41,248 nt of DNA from JBQCDV01 sp051960855 (GCA_051960855.1 JBQCDV010000148.1:1-41248), one strand, 5' to 3'; numbered from the stretch's first letter, positions 29,840 to 38,895 are shown. Program-made: numbers and translations. The notes: generated by a model not told the origin, from the letters alone.

Positions 29840-32605
29840 CTATCCCCGAACGGCGGCCGCGCCGGCGTCGGCAGGCGCGAGCAGCTCGCGTAGCCGCCGG
29901 GCAGCGACGTCGGCGAGGCTGGCCAGCACCTCAGGGGCGCCCGGGTCGGGCAGCAGCCCCGGCAGCCACGAGAGCCCGATCGCCCCCAGCACCCGGGCCT
30001 CGAAGGGGCCGGTCTCGGGGTCCTCGGGCAGCGGGATGGCCACCAGAGCCATCGCGGTGCTGAGCTCGGGCACGCCGTACAGGTCGTCGCCGGATTCGCC
30101 GTCCGCCAGGAGAGGGACCAGCCAGGCCACCCGGTTCTCGCGGGTGGCGGTTGCCAGGGGCAGGCGGCTGTCGAGGCTGAAGGTGCGGAAGCGGTTCACG
30201 ACCTCGACCGGATAGCCCTGCGAGTACCGCGTCACGAGCTGACGCCCGGCGGCGGCAGTGACGAGCGAGCCTCCGGAAGCGCCGGTCAGGCGCATGGCCG
30301 CCGCGATGCAGCGGCGCCCGAGGTCCTCGACGGTGTCGGAGGAGGCCAGGGTCTCGAGCAGCTGGGGCCGGGCCAGCGCCGCACCGTCCTCGTCGGCTTC
30401 GGCGATCGGGACGCCGGTGCGGTGCAGCCGCACGGACAGCAGCGGCTGGGGCTTGCCGAGGTGCCACCCCTGCGCCAGGTCGATGCCGAGCTCGCGCAGG
30501 ACCGCGAGCTGGCCGGCCTCCTCGATGCCCTCGGCGACGAGCAGCAGGCCGAGCCGGTGAGCGAGGTCCACCACGCTCTCGACGATGAAGCGGTCGACGG
30601 TGCGGGTGACCAGCCCCGACAGCAGCTGGCGGTCGAGCTTGATGACGTCAGCAGGGACGTCGCGCAGAGACACCAGTCCCGCGTAGCCGCTGCCGAAGTC
30701 GTCGATGACGACGTGGACCCCGAGCGCCCGCAGCGCCGCCAGCGTGTTGAGCTGGGCTCGCTCGCCCACGACGGCGTCCTCGGTGATCTCGATCCACAGC
30801 GAGGAGGCGGGCAGGTGGTAGCGGCGCAGCAGGGAGTCCACGAGGTCGGCCAGGTCCGGGCGGGAGAGCTGGCTCGGCGCGACGTTGACGCTGACGAACG
30901 GGCGCTGTGGACCGCGCGACGGCCAGTGCCGGGCGTCGGCGATGGCGCGCTCGAGGACCCAGTCGCTGACGTCGTTCGCCAGCTCCCCCTCGAAGACGAG
31001 GTCGAGGAAGGCCCCGGGCAGCAGCAGGCCGCGCCGCGGATGCCGCCAGCGGAGCAGGGACTCGTAGCCGACGGTCGTCCCCTGCGCCACGTCGACGACC
31101 GGCTGGTAGTAGAGCTCGAACTGCCGCCCCTGCAGGGCCGTGGGCAGGTCCTCGCGCAGCGAGAGCTGCTCGACGACCTGGTCGCGCATCTCCGTCGAGT
31201 AGATCCGCCAGCGCCGCCGCCCGGCAGCCTTGGCCTCGTACAGGGCAGTGTCGGCGTGGGCGAGGATCTCGTCGACAGTGACCCCGACGGTGCCCATCGC
31301 GATGCCCACCGACATACCGGGAGTGACCGTGACCCCGCGGCTGGTCACGGGCTGCGAGACCGCGGCGGAGATGGCCTCCGCCACCGCGATCGCCGACTCC
31401 TGCGAGGCGCCGACGAGCAGGAGGACGAACTCATCGCCGCCGAGTCGGGCCACGACGGCCCGGGGCGCGCACTCGGAGAGCCGCGTGGCGACGACGCGCA
31501 GCAGGTCGTCGCCGAGGCCGTGCCCGTAGGAGTCGTTGACGAGCTTGAAGTGGTCGAGGTCGCAGAAGAGGACGGCCACGCCGGTGGGGTCGCGACGGAG
31601 TGCGGCTGCCAGCCGCTCCTGCAGCGTCGCGCGGTTGGCGAGGCCGGTGAGCACGTCGGTGGTGGCTTGCCGCAGCAGCGTCTGCTCCGCCTGCCGACGC
31701 TCGGTCACGTCCTCCAGCTGCAGGAGGACGCAAGCGGGACCGGGTGTGGTCAGGCGGGTGGCGACAGCGGCTCCGTACTTCGACCCATCCCGGCTGCGGA
31801 CCTCTCCTGAGGCGGAGCTGCGGGTGCCGTCGAGGACCTCCTGCAATGCCCCCCGCACCCGCTCGAGGTCGTCCGGGTGCACGGCGTCCCAGGCGAGTCG
31901 CCCGACCAGGTCGTCGCTGCCCGCTGCCAGGATCCGCAGACAGGACGCGTTGGCCTCGAGCATGCGGCCGGAGCCGTCGAGGACGGCCATCCCGACGGGG
32001 GCGTCGGTGAAGGTGGTGCGGAAGAGCGCCGCTCGCGCGTTGACCTCCGCCAGCAGCCGCGCCCGTTCGATCGCGAGAGCCGCCTGGGCCGCGAAGCGCT
32101 CGAGCAGCTCGACGGTGGCCGGCCCCGGGCGGCGGCCGTCGAGGGGCAGGTCCACCGACAAGATGCCGACCAGCTGCCCCGTCGCGGCGCGCAGCGGAGC
32201 GAAGAGCGCGTCCAGCGGATGCCACGACTCTGGGTCGTCGCGGACCGGGATGTCCGGCACCCACTCGGCGAGGTCGGAGGTCGGCCGCTCGACGCGACCG
32301 TCGACAAAGCACAGCCCGCCCAGCGGCTCAGAAGCCTCCAGATAGGCATCCCACGTCGTGAGGTCCTCCCGCACGCCGAGCAGGGCGTCGCGGACCTCCT
32401 GAGGACCGGCCGCCGCGACGACGTCGACGTGGTCGCCCTCGACGATATTGAGCACCGCGCACTGGAAGCCCAAGCTGTCGACCACGGCGGACGCCACCAG
32501 CTGCAGAGTCTCCTCGACCGAGGTGCTGGACAGCACCGAGACGGCGACGTCGCTGAGCAGCTCGAGAGCGCGCAGTCTCGAGGCGACGTCGGAGGGTTCG
32601 CCCAC
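29840..32605 (-). CDS. GAF-PAS-GGDEF-EAL-GAF cyclic-di-GMP signalling protein
   Basis: 921 aa, soluble. GAF domain at about 10-190 and PAS at about 193-310. GGDEF (320-475) has an intact motif at 389-393 and DLDHFKLVNDSYGH. There is no RxxD inhibitory site before it. EAL (480-735) reads YESLLRW (Glu515), WIEITED, DDFGSGYAGL, IKLDRQ and AEGIEE. A second GAF-like domain follows (about 755-910; GASGGSLVTAAAGRQLVTRYSQGYPVEVV). Key residues for both synthesis and hydrolysis are present, so it may be bifunctional with switching by the sensors. A C-terminal sensor after EAL is unusual. GTG 32605 is 79 nt from the divergent exonuclease start. Confidence 0.92.
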   Translation of the reverse strand: MGEPSDVASRLRALELLSDVAVSVLSSTSVEETLQLVASAVVDSLGFQCAVLNIVEGDHVDVVAAAGPQEVRDALLGVREDLTTWDAYLEASEPLGGLCFVDGRVERPTSDLAEWVPDIPVRDDPESWHPLDALFAPLRAATGQLVGILSVDLPLDGRRPGPATVELLERFAAQAALAIERARLLAEVNARAALFRTTFTDAPVGMAVLDGSGRMLEANASCLRILAAGSDDLVGRLAWDAVHPDDLERVRGALQEVLDGTRSSASGEVRSRDGSKYGAAVATRLTTPGPACVLLQLEDVTERRQAEQTLLRQATTDVLTGLANRATLQERLAAALRRDPTGVAVLFCDLDHFKLVNDSYGHGLGDDLLRVVATRLSECAPRAVVARLGGDEFVLLLVGASQESAIAVAEAISAAVSQPVTSRGVTVTPGMSVGIAMGTVGVTVDEILAHADTALYEAKAAGRRRWRIYSTEMRDQVVEQLSLREDLPTALQGRQFELYYQPVVDVAQGTTVGYESLLRWRHPRRGLLLPGAFLDLVFEGELANDVSDWVLERAIADARHWPSRGPQRPFVSVNVAPSQLSRPDLADLVDSLLRRYHLPASSLWIEITEDAVVGERAQLNTLAALRALGVHVVIDDFGSGYAGLVSLRDVPADVIKLDRQLLSGLVTRTVDRFIVESVVDLAHRLGLLLVAEGIEEAGQLAVLRELGIDLAQGWHLGKPQPLLSVRLHRTGVPIAEADEDGAALARPQLLETLASSDTVEDLGRRCIAAAMRLTGASGGSLVTAAAGRQLVTRYSQGYPVEVVNRFRTFSLDSRLPLATATRENRVAWLVPLLADGESGDDLYGVPELSTAMALVAIPLPEDPETGPFEARVLGAIGLSWLPGLLPDPGAPEVLASLADVAARRLRELLAPADAGAAAVRG

Positions 32606-32684
32606 GTCGCCCGTATCGGCGCGCGACGTCCGCGGTTGAGCCGTCCGTCCCCTGCGCCACGCGGGCAGATGCCAAGGTGGGGGC

Positions 32685-33719
32685 GTGACCGACCGCCCCC
32701 TGGTGCTGCTCGACTCCGCCTCGCTCTACTTCCGCGCCTTCTACGGCGTCCCCGACTCTCTCAAAGCCCCCGACGGCACCCCGGTCAACGCGGTGCGCGG
32801 CTTCATGGACATGTTGGCCAGGCTCATCACCGAACGTCGTCCGCGCGGGCTGGTGGCGTGCTGGGACGACGACTGGCGGCCGGCGTTCCGGGTGGAGGCT
32901 TTGCCCTCGTACAAGGCTCACCGCGTCGCGAGCGACGCACAAGTGGACCGCGTCGCGAGCGACGCACAAGTGGACCGCGTCGCGAGCGACGCACAAGCGC
33001 ACCGCGTCGCGAGCGACGCACAAGCGCACCGCGTCGCAAGTGCTCCCGCCCCGACCGAGGAGGAGGTGCCGGACACGCTGGCGCCGCAGGTGCCGGTGAT
33101 CGCGGAGGTCCTCGCCGCGGTGGGTCTGGCCAGGGTCGGGGCGGCGGGCTTCGAAGCCGATGACGTGATCGCGACGTTGGCTGCTCGCGCGTCGGGCCCC
33201 GTCGAGATCGTGACCGGCGACCGTGACCTGTTCCAGGTCGTGCGGGACGACGGTCCGGTCCACGTGCTGTACACGGCCCGCGGCATCGCCCGACTGGAGA
33301 CGATCGACGACGCTGAGGTGCGTCGCCGCTACGGCGTTCGAGCGGACCAGTATGCGGACTTCGCCACACTGCGCGGCGACCCTTCCGACGGCCTGCCCGG
33401 TGTCGCGGGGGTGGGAGACAAGACGGCCGCGGGCCTGGTGTCGACCTACGGCAGCCTCAGCGGAATCCGGGAGGCGGCCCTCGACCCGGCGTCACCGATG
33501 GCACCGGGACTGCGCCGGAAATTGCTCGATGCCGCTGCGTACCTCGATGCGGCGCCGGGTGTCGTGCAGGTGCGACGCGACGTGCCGCTGCCCGACCTGC
33601 AGACAGCGGTGCCGCGGACACCTCACGACCCGGAGGCGTTTCTGCAGCTCAGCGAGCGGTGGGGGCTGCGGTCCAGCGGTGAGCGCCTGTTGCAGGCGCT
33701 GGCCGCGCAGCCGGCTTGA
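32685..33719 (+). CDS. 5'-3' exonuclease with in-frame tandem repeat insertion
   Basis: 344 aa, stand-alone PolA-type flap/5' exonuclease (M. tuberculosis Rv2090 type). LLDSASLYFRAFYG, VNAVRGFMDMLARLI and WDDDWRPAFRVEALPSYKAHR form the first half. VGAAGFEADDVIATLAARA, EIVTGDRDLFQVV and the helix-hairpin-helix GDPSDGLPGVAGVGDKTAAGLV follow. Acidic residues for two metals are present (Asp in LLDS, WDDD, EADD, TGDRD). Directly after PSYKAHR, residues 79-119 are four and a half copies of a nine-residue unit in the flexible arch that usually threads the 5' end. Start GTG 32685 has AAGG about 9 nt upstream. Confidence 0.93.
   Translation: MTDRPLVLLDSASLYFRAFYGVPDSLKAPDGTPVNAVRGFMDMLARLITERRPRGLVACWDDDWRPAFRVEALPSYKAHRVASDAQVDRVASDAQVDRVASDAQAHRVASDAQAHRVASAPAPTEEEVPDTLAPQVPVIAEVLAAVGLARVGAAGFEADDVIATLAARASGPVEIVTGDRDLFQVVRDDGPVHVLYTARGIARLETIDDAEVRRRYGVRADQYADFATLRGDPSDGLPGVAGVGDKTAAGLVSTYGSLSGIREAALDPASPMAPGLRRKLLDAAAYLDAAPGVVQVRRDVPLPDLQTAVPRTPHDPEAFLQLSERWGLRSSGERLLQALAAQPA
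32919..33041 (+). repeat. 27-bp tandem repeat, 4.5 copies, each with a palindromic core
   Basis: Units begin at 32919, 32946, 32973 and 33000, then a partial copy from 33027. Each has the core GCGTCGC-GA-GCGACGC, an inverted repeat with 7-bp arms (first copy 32923-32938), followed by ACAAG. Units differ only at their edges (GTG or GCG; GAC or CAC), giving peptides [HD]RVASDAQ[VA]. The period is a multiple of three, so the reading frame survives. Confidence 0.95.
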
Positions 33720-33777
33720 TCGGCCCAGCCTCGCTGATGAGCAGTTCGGATGACGTGCAGTCGAGCCGACGAGCAGT

Positions 33778-36564
33778 TCAGCCGACGGAGCTGTAGGCGA
33801 CGACGCCGCGGCGCAGCCCGTCGATCGCGCGCTGAGCGGTCCGCCGCACCCCCGACTCCTCGTCGGCTGCGTCGGCGATCTGACCCAGCAGGTCGACGAC
33901 CTGCTTGACCCAGCGCACGAAGTCGCCCGCCGGGAGGTCGGTCTCCCCCAACACGTCGTCAAGGTCGGCTCCGGACGCCCACCGCCACGCTGCCCAGGCA
34001 AACCCGAGGTCGGGCTCGTGCAGGAAGTCGAGGTGGTTGTCGTCCTCGAGCCGGTCGAGTTGCCCCCACAACCGCAGGGTCTCTTCGAGGGCTGCGCGCA
34101 CCCGACCGCCCGGCACGCGCGGCGGCCCGGAGTCCTCCGATCGGCGCGCCTCGTAGACGAGCGCGGAGACGGCTGAGGCGAGCTCGGCCGGACCCAGGTC
34201 GTGCCAGACGCGCTCGCGCAGGCACTCGGCGGCCAGCAGGTCCAGCTCGCTGTAGATCCGGCCCAGCCGACGGCCCTCGTCGGTGACCTTGTCCCCGTCG
34301 AGGTAGTGCAGCGACTCCAGCACCGAGCAGACACGGTCGAAGGTGCGCGCCACCGTGTGGGAGCGGTTGGCGACCTTAGCCTCCAGCTGCTCGGTCTCGC
34401 GCCGCAGCCGCCAGTAGCGCTCGGCCCAGCGGGCGTGGTCCTCGCGGTCGTCGCAGCCGTGGCACGGGTGCTGGCGGATCGCCGCACGGATGCGGGCCAG
34501 CTCGGCGTCGTCGGCGGCCAGGGAGCGGGACCGAGGGGGCCGCCGTCCGGCACCGTCGGGGACAGCGTTGCGGACGGTCGAGGCGAGGTCGCGTCGCTGC
34601 TGGGGGTTGCGGGCGTTGAAGGTGCGCGGCAGCCGAATCCGCTCGAGCGGCTCCACCGGGCCGGGGAAGTCGATGAGCGCGAGCCGTCGCACCTGCCGGT
34701 CGGTGGTGAGCACCGTGGGCCGCGGGCCTTCACGTCCGCCGTCGAGCCCCGGGTCGAGCACCACCGCGATGCCCGCGTAGCGGCCCGTCGGGACGCGGAT
34801 GATGTCGCCCGGCCGCAGCCGCTCGAGGGACTGCGCGGCCGAGGCCCGCCGCAGGGCGGCACCCTCCCGCGACAGCAGCGCCTCGCGGTCCTTCAGCTCC
34901 CGTCGCAGCCGGGCGTACTCCTCGAAGTCGCCCAGGTGGCAGCTCATGCCCTCCCGGTAGCCCTCGAGTGCCTCCTGGTTGCGCTGCACTTGCCGCGCCA
35001 GCCCGACGACCGCCCGGTCGGCCTGGAACTGCGCGAAGGAGGTCTCCAGCAGCTCCCGTGACCGCTCGCGGCCCATCTGCCCGACGAGGTTGACGGCCAT
35101 GTTGTAGGAGGGGCGGAAGCTCGACCGCAGCGGATAGGTGCGCGTAGAGGCGAGACCGGCGACGGCCCGCGGGTCGAAGCCCTGCGTCCACAGCACGACG
35201 GCGTGGCCTTCGATGTCGATGCCGCGACGACCGGCGCGGCCGGTGAGCTGGGTGTACTCCCCCGGCGTCACGTCGACGTGGGCCTCACCGTTGTACTTCA
35301 CCAGCCGCTCGAGCACGACGCTGCGGGCCGGCATGTTGATGCCGAGCGCGAGGGTCTCGGTGGCGAAGACCGCTTTGACGAGGCCACGGACGAACAGCTC
35401 CTCCACGACCTCCTTGAAGGTCGGCAGCATCCCGGCGTGATGAGCAGCCACGCCCCTCTCCAGCGCGTCCGCCCAGCCGTAGAAGCCCAGCACGGCGCGG
35501 TCGTCGTCGGGGATGTCCGCGCACCGCTCGCCGATGATGCGGGCGATCTCGTAGCGCTCGTCGGCGGTCGTAAGCCGGAGCCCGGCGGCCATGCACTGCT
35601 CGACGGCGGCCGCGCATCCGGCACGGCTGAAGATGAACGTGATGGCGGGCAGCAGGCCCTCGGCGTCGAGCCTGGCGATCACCTCGGCGCGGCTCGGAGT
35701 CCGCACCAGGCCGCCCCCGCGGAAGCCCCGGCCTCCGCCACGACCCTGCCCGCCGGAGCTGCCACGCCCGCCGCCGCTGCGTCGTTCACTGAATCGCCCC
35801 TCGTCGCGCGCCAGGCGGACGAGCTCGGGGTTGACCTCACGGCGGCGGTCGCTCGCGGGGTCGTCCCCGTGGGTCTCGAGGAACAGGTCGTAGAGGCGCG
35901 GGCCGACGAGCACGTGCTGCCACAGCGGCACCGGCCGGTGCTCCTCGACGACCACGGCGGTGTCACCCCGCACCGTCTGCAGCCAGTCGCCGAACTCCTC
36001 GGCGTTGCTCACGGTCGCCGACAGCGACACCAGCCGCACCGACTCGGGTAGGTGGATGATCACCTCCTCCCACACGGCACCTCGGAAGCGGTCGGAGAGG
36101 TAGTGCACCTCGTCCATGACGACGTATCCGAGCCCGGCCAGGGTCGTCGAGCCGGCGTAGAGCATGTTGCGCAGGACCTCGGTCGTCATGACGACGACGG
36201 GCGCCTCGCTGTTGATGCTGTTGTCCCCGGTGAGCAGACCGACCTGCTCCGATCCGTACCGGCGCACGAGGTCGGAGTACTTCTGGTTCGACAGGGCCTT
36301 GATCGGCGTGGTGTAGAAGCACTTGCGGCCCTCGGCGAGGGCGAGGTGCACCGCGAACTCCCCGACGATCGTCTTGCCGGACCCGGTAGGGGCGGCGACG
36401 AGGACGCCCTCCCCCCGCTCGAGGGCGCGGCACGCCTCGACCTGGAACGCGTCGAGCGGGAACTCGTAGAGCCCGCGGAACGCGCCTAGCTGCGTCTGCG
36501 ACTCTGCCCGGTGCTCCTGCTGCCGTCGGCGGGACGCGGCGTACCGCTCGGCGGGACTGCTCAT
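33778..36564 (-). CDS. helY: HelY-type DEAD/DEAH-box helicase (Ski2/Mtr4-like)
   Basis: 928 aa with the stop at 33778. Walker A APTGSGKT (58-65), TTPIKALSNQK (Ia), DEVH (151-154), SAT (182-184), FATETLALGINMPA (V) and TGRAGRRGID (VI). A C-terminal DSHCT-like domain (HTVARTFDRVCSVLESLHYLDGDKVTDEGRRLGRIYSELDLLAAECL) completes the Ski2/Mtr4 pattern. A Gly/Arg-rich insertion (RRSGGGRGSSGGQGRGGGRGFRGGG, about 261-285) lies between the two RecA folds and may bind RNA. ATG 36564 is taken because the frame beyond it lies inside the kinase gene, with GAAGG just before. Likely role is RNA or DNA unwinding. Confidence 0.95.
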   Translation of the reverse strand: MSSPAERYAASRRRQQEHRAESQTQLGAFRGLYEFPLDAFQVEACRALERGEGVLVAAPTGSGKTIVGEFAVHLALAEGRKCFYTTPIKALSNQKYSDLVRRYGSEQVGLLTGDNSINSEAPVVVMTTEVLRNMLYAGSTTLAGLGYVVMDEVHYLSDRFRGAVWEEVIIHLPESVRLVSLSATVSNAEEFGDWLQTVRGDTAVVVEEHRPVPLWQHVLVGPRLYDLFLETHGDDPASDRRREVNPELVRLARDEGRFSERRSGGGRGSSGGQGRGGGRGFRGGGLVRTPSRAEVIARLDAEGLLPAITFIFSRAGCAAAVEQCMAAGLRLTTADERYEIARIIGERCADIPDDDRAVLGFYGWADALERGVAAHHAGMLPTFKEVVEELFVRGLVKAVFATETLALGINMPARSVVLERLVKYNGEAHVDVTPGEYTQLTGRAGRRGIDIEGHAVVLWTQGFDPRAVAGLASTRTYPLRSSFRPSYNMAVNLVGQMGRERSRELLETSFAQFQADRAVVGLARQVQRNQEALEGYREGMSCHLGDFEEYARLRRELKDREALLSREGAALRRASAAQSLERLRPGDIIRVPTGRYAGIAVVLDPGLDGGREGPRPTVLTTDRQVRRLALIDFPGPVEPLERIRLPRTFNARNPQQRRDLASTVRNAVPDGAGRRPPRSRSLAADDAELARIRAAIRQHPCHGCDDREDHARWAERYWRLRRETEQLEAKVANRSHTVARTFDRVCSVLESLHYLDGDKVTDEGRRLGRIYSELDLLAAECLRERVWHDLGPAELASAVSALVYEARRSEDSGPPRVPGGRVRAALEETLRLWGQLDRLEDDNHLDFLHEPDLGFAWAAWRWASGADLDDVLGETDLPAGDFVRWVKQVVDLLGQIADAADEESGVRRTAQRAIDGLRRGVVAYSSVG

Positions 36565-36574
36565 GCCTTCGACG

Positions 36575-37543
36575 CTACCCGGCTGGTGGCAGCAGGACGC
36601 GCACCGCACTGGGGGCGACGTCGAGCCGCACGGGAAGCTCCCCGAGCTCCTCACCGTCGGCGTAGACAGCCCCGGCCCCCAATCCACGAACGACGACGCT
36701 GCGGACCCGCAGGACCTCGACCGCCTCGTGTGCCACGTGCCGGCCGCTGCGTACGAGGGGAAACAGCCGCAGCACGAGAGACCGCGGCAGCGCGCCGACG
36801 ACGACCAGGTCCAGCAGTCCGTCGGAGATCGACGCTGTCGGGGCGATCCGCAGGCCGCCGCCGTAGCTCGGGGTGTTCGCCACGGCGAGCAGGGTGAGCG
36901 ACCGGTCGAGCTCGACCTCGCCATCCGGCCCGCAGGCGAGCACGGTCACAGTCGGCGGTCGGAAGCGCGGGAGCTCCCGCAGGACAGCCAGCTCGTAGCG
37001 GCGCGGGCCGCGTGGCCAGCGCATGCGGTTCGCGGCGGCGTTGACGACGGCGTCGAAGCCGACCGACAGCACGCACCCGACCGGTATGCGCCGGCCGTCG
37101 GCCAACGAGGCGACGGCGATGTCGACGGGGGACGCGCGGCAGGTGCCGTCGCGACCGGCCAGTCCAGCGCACGCCGCGGCGGCGGCCTGCACGACGGCGG
37201 CGGCCCCCTCGGATGGCAGCGGTAGCCCGAGAGCGCGCGCGAAGTCGTTGCCGGTCCCCGCCGGGACCACGAGCAGCGGGATGGACGTGTCGGTCACGGC
37301 GGCGAGCCCCAGCGACACCATGCCGTCGCCCCCGACCACGGCCAGCGCGTCCACCTCGCCGCTGTGCACTGCCTGAACGGCGGCGGCGCGGGCGTCCGCG
37401 GCCGTCGCGCGGGACAGCTCGACGAGGCAGAGGTCCCCGACGACCGTGTGCGGCAGCAGCGCCTCGCGCAGCAGCGCGCCGATGAGATGGCCCTGGCCGC
37501 TGCCGGCGGTGGGGTTGACAAGCAGGCCGAGCCGACCAGGCAC
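36575..37543 (-). CDS. Diacylglycerol/sphingosine kinase-family lipid kinase
   Basis: 322 aa. LGLLVNPTAGSGQG at the N-terminus (nucleotide-binding), VVGGDGMVSLGL (GGDGx at 71-75), VVPAGTGNDFARALGLP, and the C-terminal beta-sandwich with VGFDAVVNAAAN, ANTPSYGGGLRIAP, and YADGEELGELPVRLDV. This is the DAGK-catalytic/YegS fold; it phosphorylates a lipid or lipid-like alcohol at the membrane. GTG 37543 is chosen because TAGGTT lies 7 nt upstream; the frame to 37594 overlaps tatC. The kinase gene sits between tatC and helY. Confidence 0.9.
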   Translation of the reverse strand: MPGRLGLLVNPTAGSGQGHLIGALLREALLPHTVVGDLCLVELSRATAADARAAAVQAVHSGEVDALAVVGGDGMVSLGLAAVTDTSIPLLVVPAGTGNDFARALGLPLPSEGAAAVVQAAAAACAGLAGRDGTCRASPVDIAVASLADGRRIPVGCVLSVGFDAVVNAAANRMRWPRGPRRYELAVLRELPRFRPPTVTVLACGPDGEVELDRSLTLLAVANTPSYGGGLRIAPTASISDGLLDLVVVGALPRSLVLRLFPLVRSGRHVAHEAVEVLRVRSVVVRGLGAGAVYADGEELGELPVRLDVAPSAVRVLLPPAG

Positions 37544-37550
37544 GGGGCAG

Positions 37551-37556
37551 AACCTA
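37551..37556 (-). promoter_or_regulatory. -10 element of the lipid kinase gene, overlapping the tatC stop
   Basis: TAGGTT on the minus strand; its first three bases are the tatC stop codon TAG. Seven bases separate it from the GTG at 37543, predicting a leaderless transcript starting between tatC and the kinase. Confidence 0.45.
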
Positions 37557-38522
37557 GTGGCTGCCGCCCGAGTCCGTGGGGACCTCGTCGTCATAGGAGT
37601 CGCTCGCGCCGTAGCGCGGGCGGAAAGGCACCCGCTCGGCGTCCGCGGAGACCTCCGGCGCGGGGTCGACCGGTGCGGCGGGTTCCACCGGAAGGGCCGG
37701 CTCGAGGGGTGCTGCCTCCTCGTCCGAGAGCTCGACGGGCGCGCGCCGGCCGCGTCGGCGTTCGTTGAGCAGGCACACGCCGAGGGCGACCACGTAGAGG
37801 CTGCACACCGCGAGCGAGATGATGACCAGCGTCGCCGGGTCGGGCGTCGGGGTGACGATCGCGGTGAACAGGAAGATCAGGGTTACCGCCAGCCGCCACG
37901 CGCGAGCGATGCGCGCAGCAGGCAAGATCCCGGCCATGTTGAGCCCGACGAGCAGCACCGGCAGCAGGAACGCCAAGCCGAAGGCGAGCATGAAGCGGGT
38001 GACGAAGTCGAGGTAGTCCGTGGCCGGCACGAGGTTGTTGCCGCCGCTCGGGGTGAAGTCGCCGACGAGCACCTCGATCGCCTTCGGCATCACCCGCCAC
38101 GCCAGATACGCGCCGCCGCAGAAGAGCGGGACGGCGGCGGCTACGAACCCGATGGCGTAGCGCCGCTCGTGGCGGTGCAGACCAGGGGTGATGAAGGCCC
38201 ACAGCTGGTACAGCCAGACGGGGCTGGCGATCAGCAGCCCGGTGTAGATCGCCACCTGGACCTTGAGGTTGAACGCGTCGGTCACGCCCTGGAAGTTGAT
38301 GCCGATCAGCGCGTCGGGACGGTCGTGCTGCAAAACCTTCAGCGGGTGCTGCAGCGCCTGGAAGAGGCGGTCGTAGTTGACCCAGCCGAGGATGCCGGCC
38401 GCACAGATGGCCAGGGCCGACTTCACGACGCGGGAGCGAAACTCCCGCAGGTGCTCGGTGAGAGTCATCCGCCCGTCGTCACCGCGGGCGGGGCGGGTGC
38501 GACGCAGCGCGGGTCGGTTCAT
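37554..38522 (-). CDS. tatC: Sec-independent translocase subunit TatC
   Basis: 322 aa. MTLTEHLREFRSRVVKSALA (cytoplasmic Glu and Arg that bind twin-arginine signals), then six helices, including VAIYTGLLIASPVWLYQLWAFITPGLHRHERR, and FVTRFMLAFGLAFLLPVLLVGLNMAG. A long Pro/Glu/Asp-rich cytoplasmic tail (about 255-322) follows. ATG 38522 is used; ATG 38468 (MTLTEHL) would also give a complete protein. Works with TatA below to export folded proteins. In many actinobacteria this pair lacks TatB next to it, as here. Confidence 0.96.
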   Translation of the reverse strand: MNRPALRRTRPARGDDGRMTLTEHLREFRSRVVKSALAICAAGILGWVNYDRLFQALQHPLKVLQHDRPDALIGINFQGVTDAFNLKVQVAIYTGLLIASPVWLYQLWAFITPGLHRHERRYAIGFVAAAVPLFCGGAYLAWRVMPKAIEVLVGDFTPSGGNNLVPATDYLDFVTRFMLAFGLAFLLPVLLVGLNMAGILPAARIARAWRLAVTLIFLFTAIVTPTPDPATLVIISLAVCSLYVVALGVCLLNERRRGRRAPVELSDEEAAPLEPALPVEPAAPVDPAPEVSADAERVPFRPRYGASDSYDDEVPTDSGGSH

Positions 38523-38556
38523 CGCTGGTCCAGCGGGGCGCAGTCGGGGAGGTCAG

Positions 38557-38576
38557 CGCCGGAGCTGTCTCCGGCG
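38557..38576 (-). promoter_or_regulatory. Stem-loop between tatA and tatC
   Basis: CGCCGGAG and CTCCGGCG form a perfect 8-bp stem with a four-base loop in the 70-bp gap. There is no T-run. It may set the TatA:TatC ratio by pausing or mRNA stability, or be chance in GC-rich DNA. Confidence 0.4.
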
Positions 38577-38592
38577 GCCGCTGTCCGGCCCG

Positions 38593-38895
38593 TCAGGCCT
38601 CGCGCCGCTCGGCTGCTTCGCGCTGCTCGCGCTCCACGACCCGGCCTTCGAGGGGGCGCGGCTCGCGCACCTCGCGCTCACTGGCCGCGCGGTCGGTGGA
38701 CACCGTCGACCCGCTTGCCGTGCGGGTGGTGTCGCCGTCCCCGTCGTCGTTCTTCATCTCGCGGATCTCGGACTTGAAGATGCGCATCGACCGGCCGAGC
38801 CCGCGGGCGGCGTCGGGGAGCTTCTTGCCGCCGAAGAGCACCAGCAGCACCAGCAGAATGATGATCAGGTGCGATGGCTCTTTGAGGAAGCCCAT
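38593..38895 (-). CDS. tatA: Sec-independent translocase subunit TatA
   Basis: 100 aa. MGFLKEPSHLIIILLVLLVLFGGKKLPDAARGLGRSMRIFKSEIREMK: a single short membrane helix ending in the FG hinge, then an amphipathic helix and an acidic/basic tail. ATG 38895 is chosen because TatA proteins begin at the helix; the frame to 39072 adds unrelated residues. Precedes tatC in the same direction, as in other actinobacteria. Confidence 0.96.
   Translation of the reverse strand: MGFLKEPSHLIIILLVLLVLFGGKKLPDAARGLGRSMRIFKSEIREMKNDDGDGDTTRTASGSTVSTDRAASEREVREPRPLEGRVVEREQREAAERREA

Noticed and set aside
28713..31810. Long plus-strand frames (28713-30215 and 30422-31810)
   Set aside because: Antisense to pepE and the GGDEF/EAL gene, whose catalytic residues are all on the minus strand.
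32919..33041. CRISPR-like array
   Set aside because: Units are directly contiguous with no spacers, and they lie in frame inside an exonuclease gene.
33739..33779. Direct repeat GAGCAGTTC (33739-33747 and 33771-33779) between the exonuclease and helY
   Set aside because: Only nine bases, two copies, with no hairpin or symmetry. Could be chance; no terminator is evident there.
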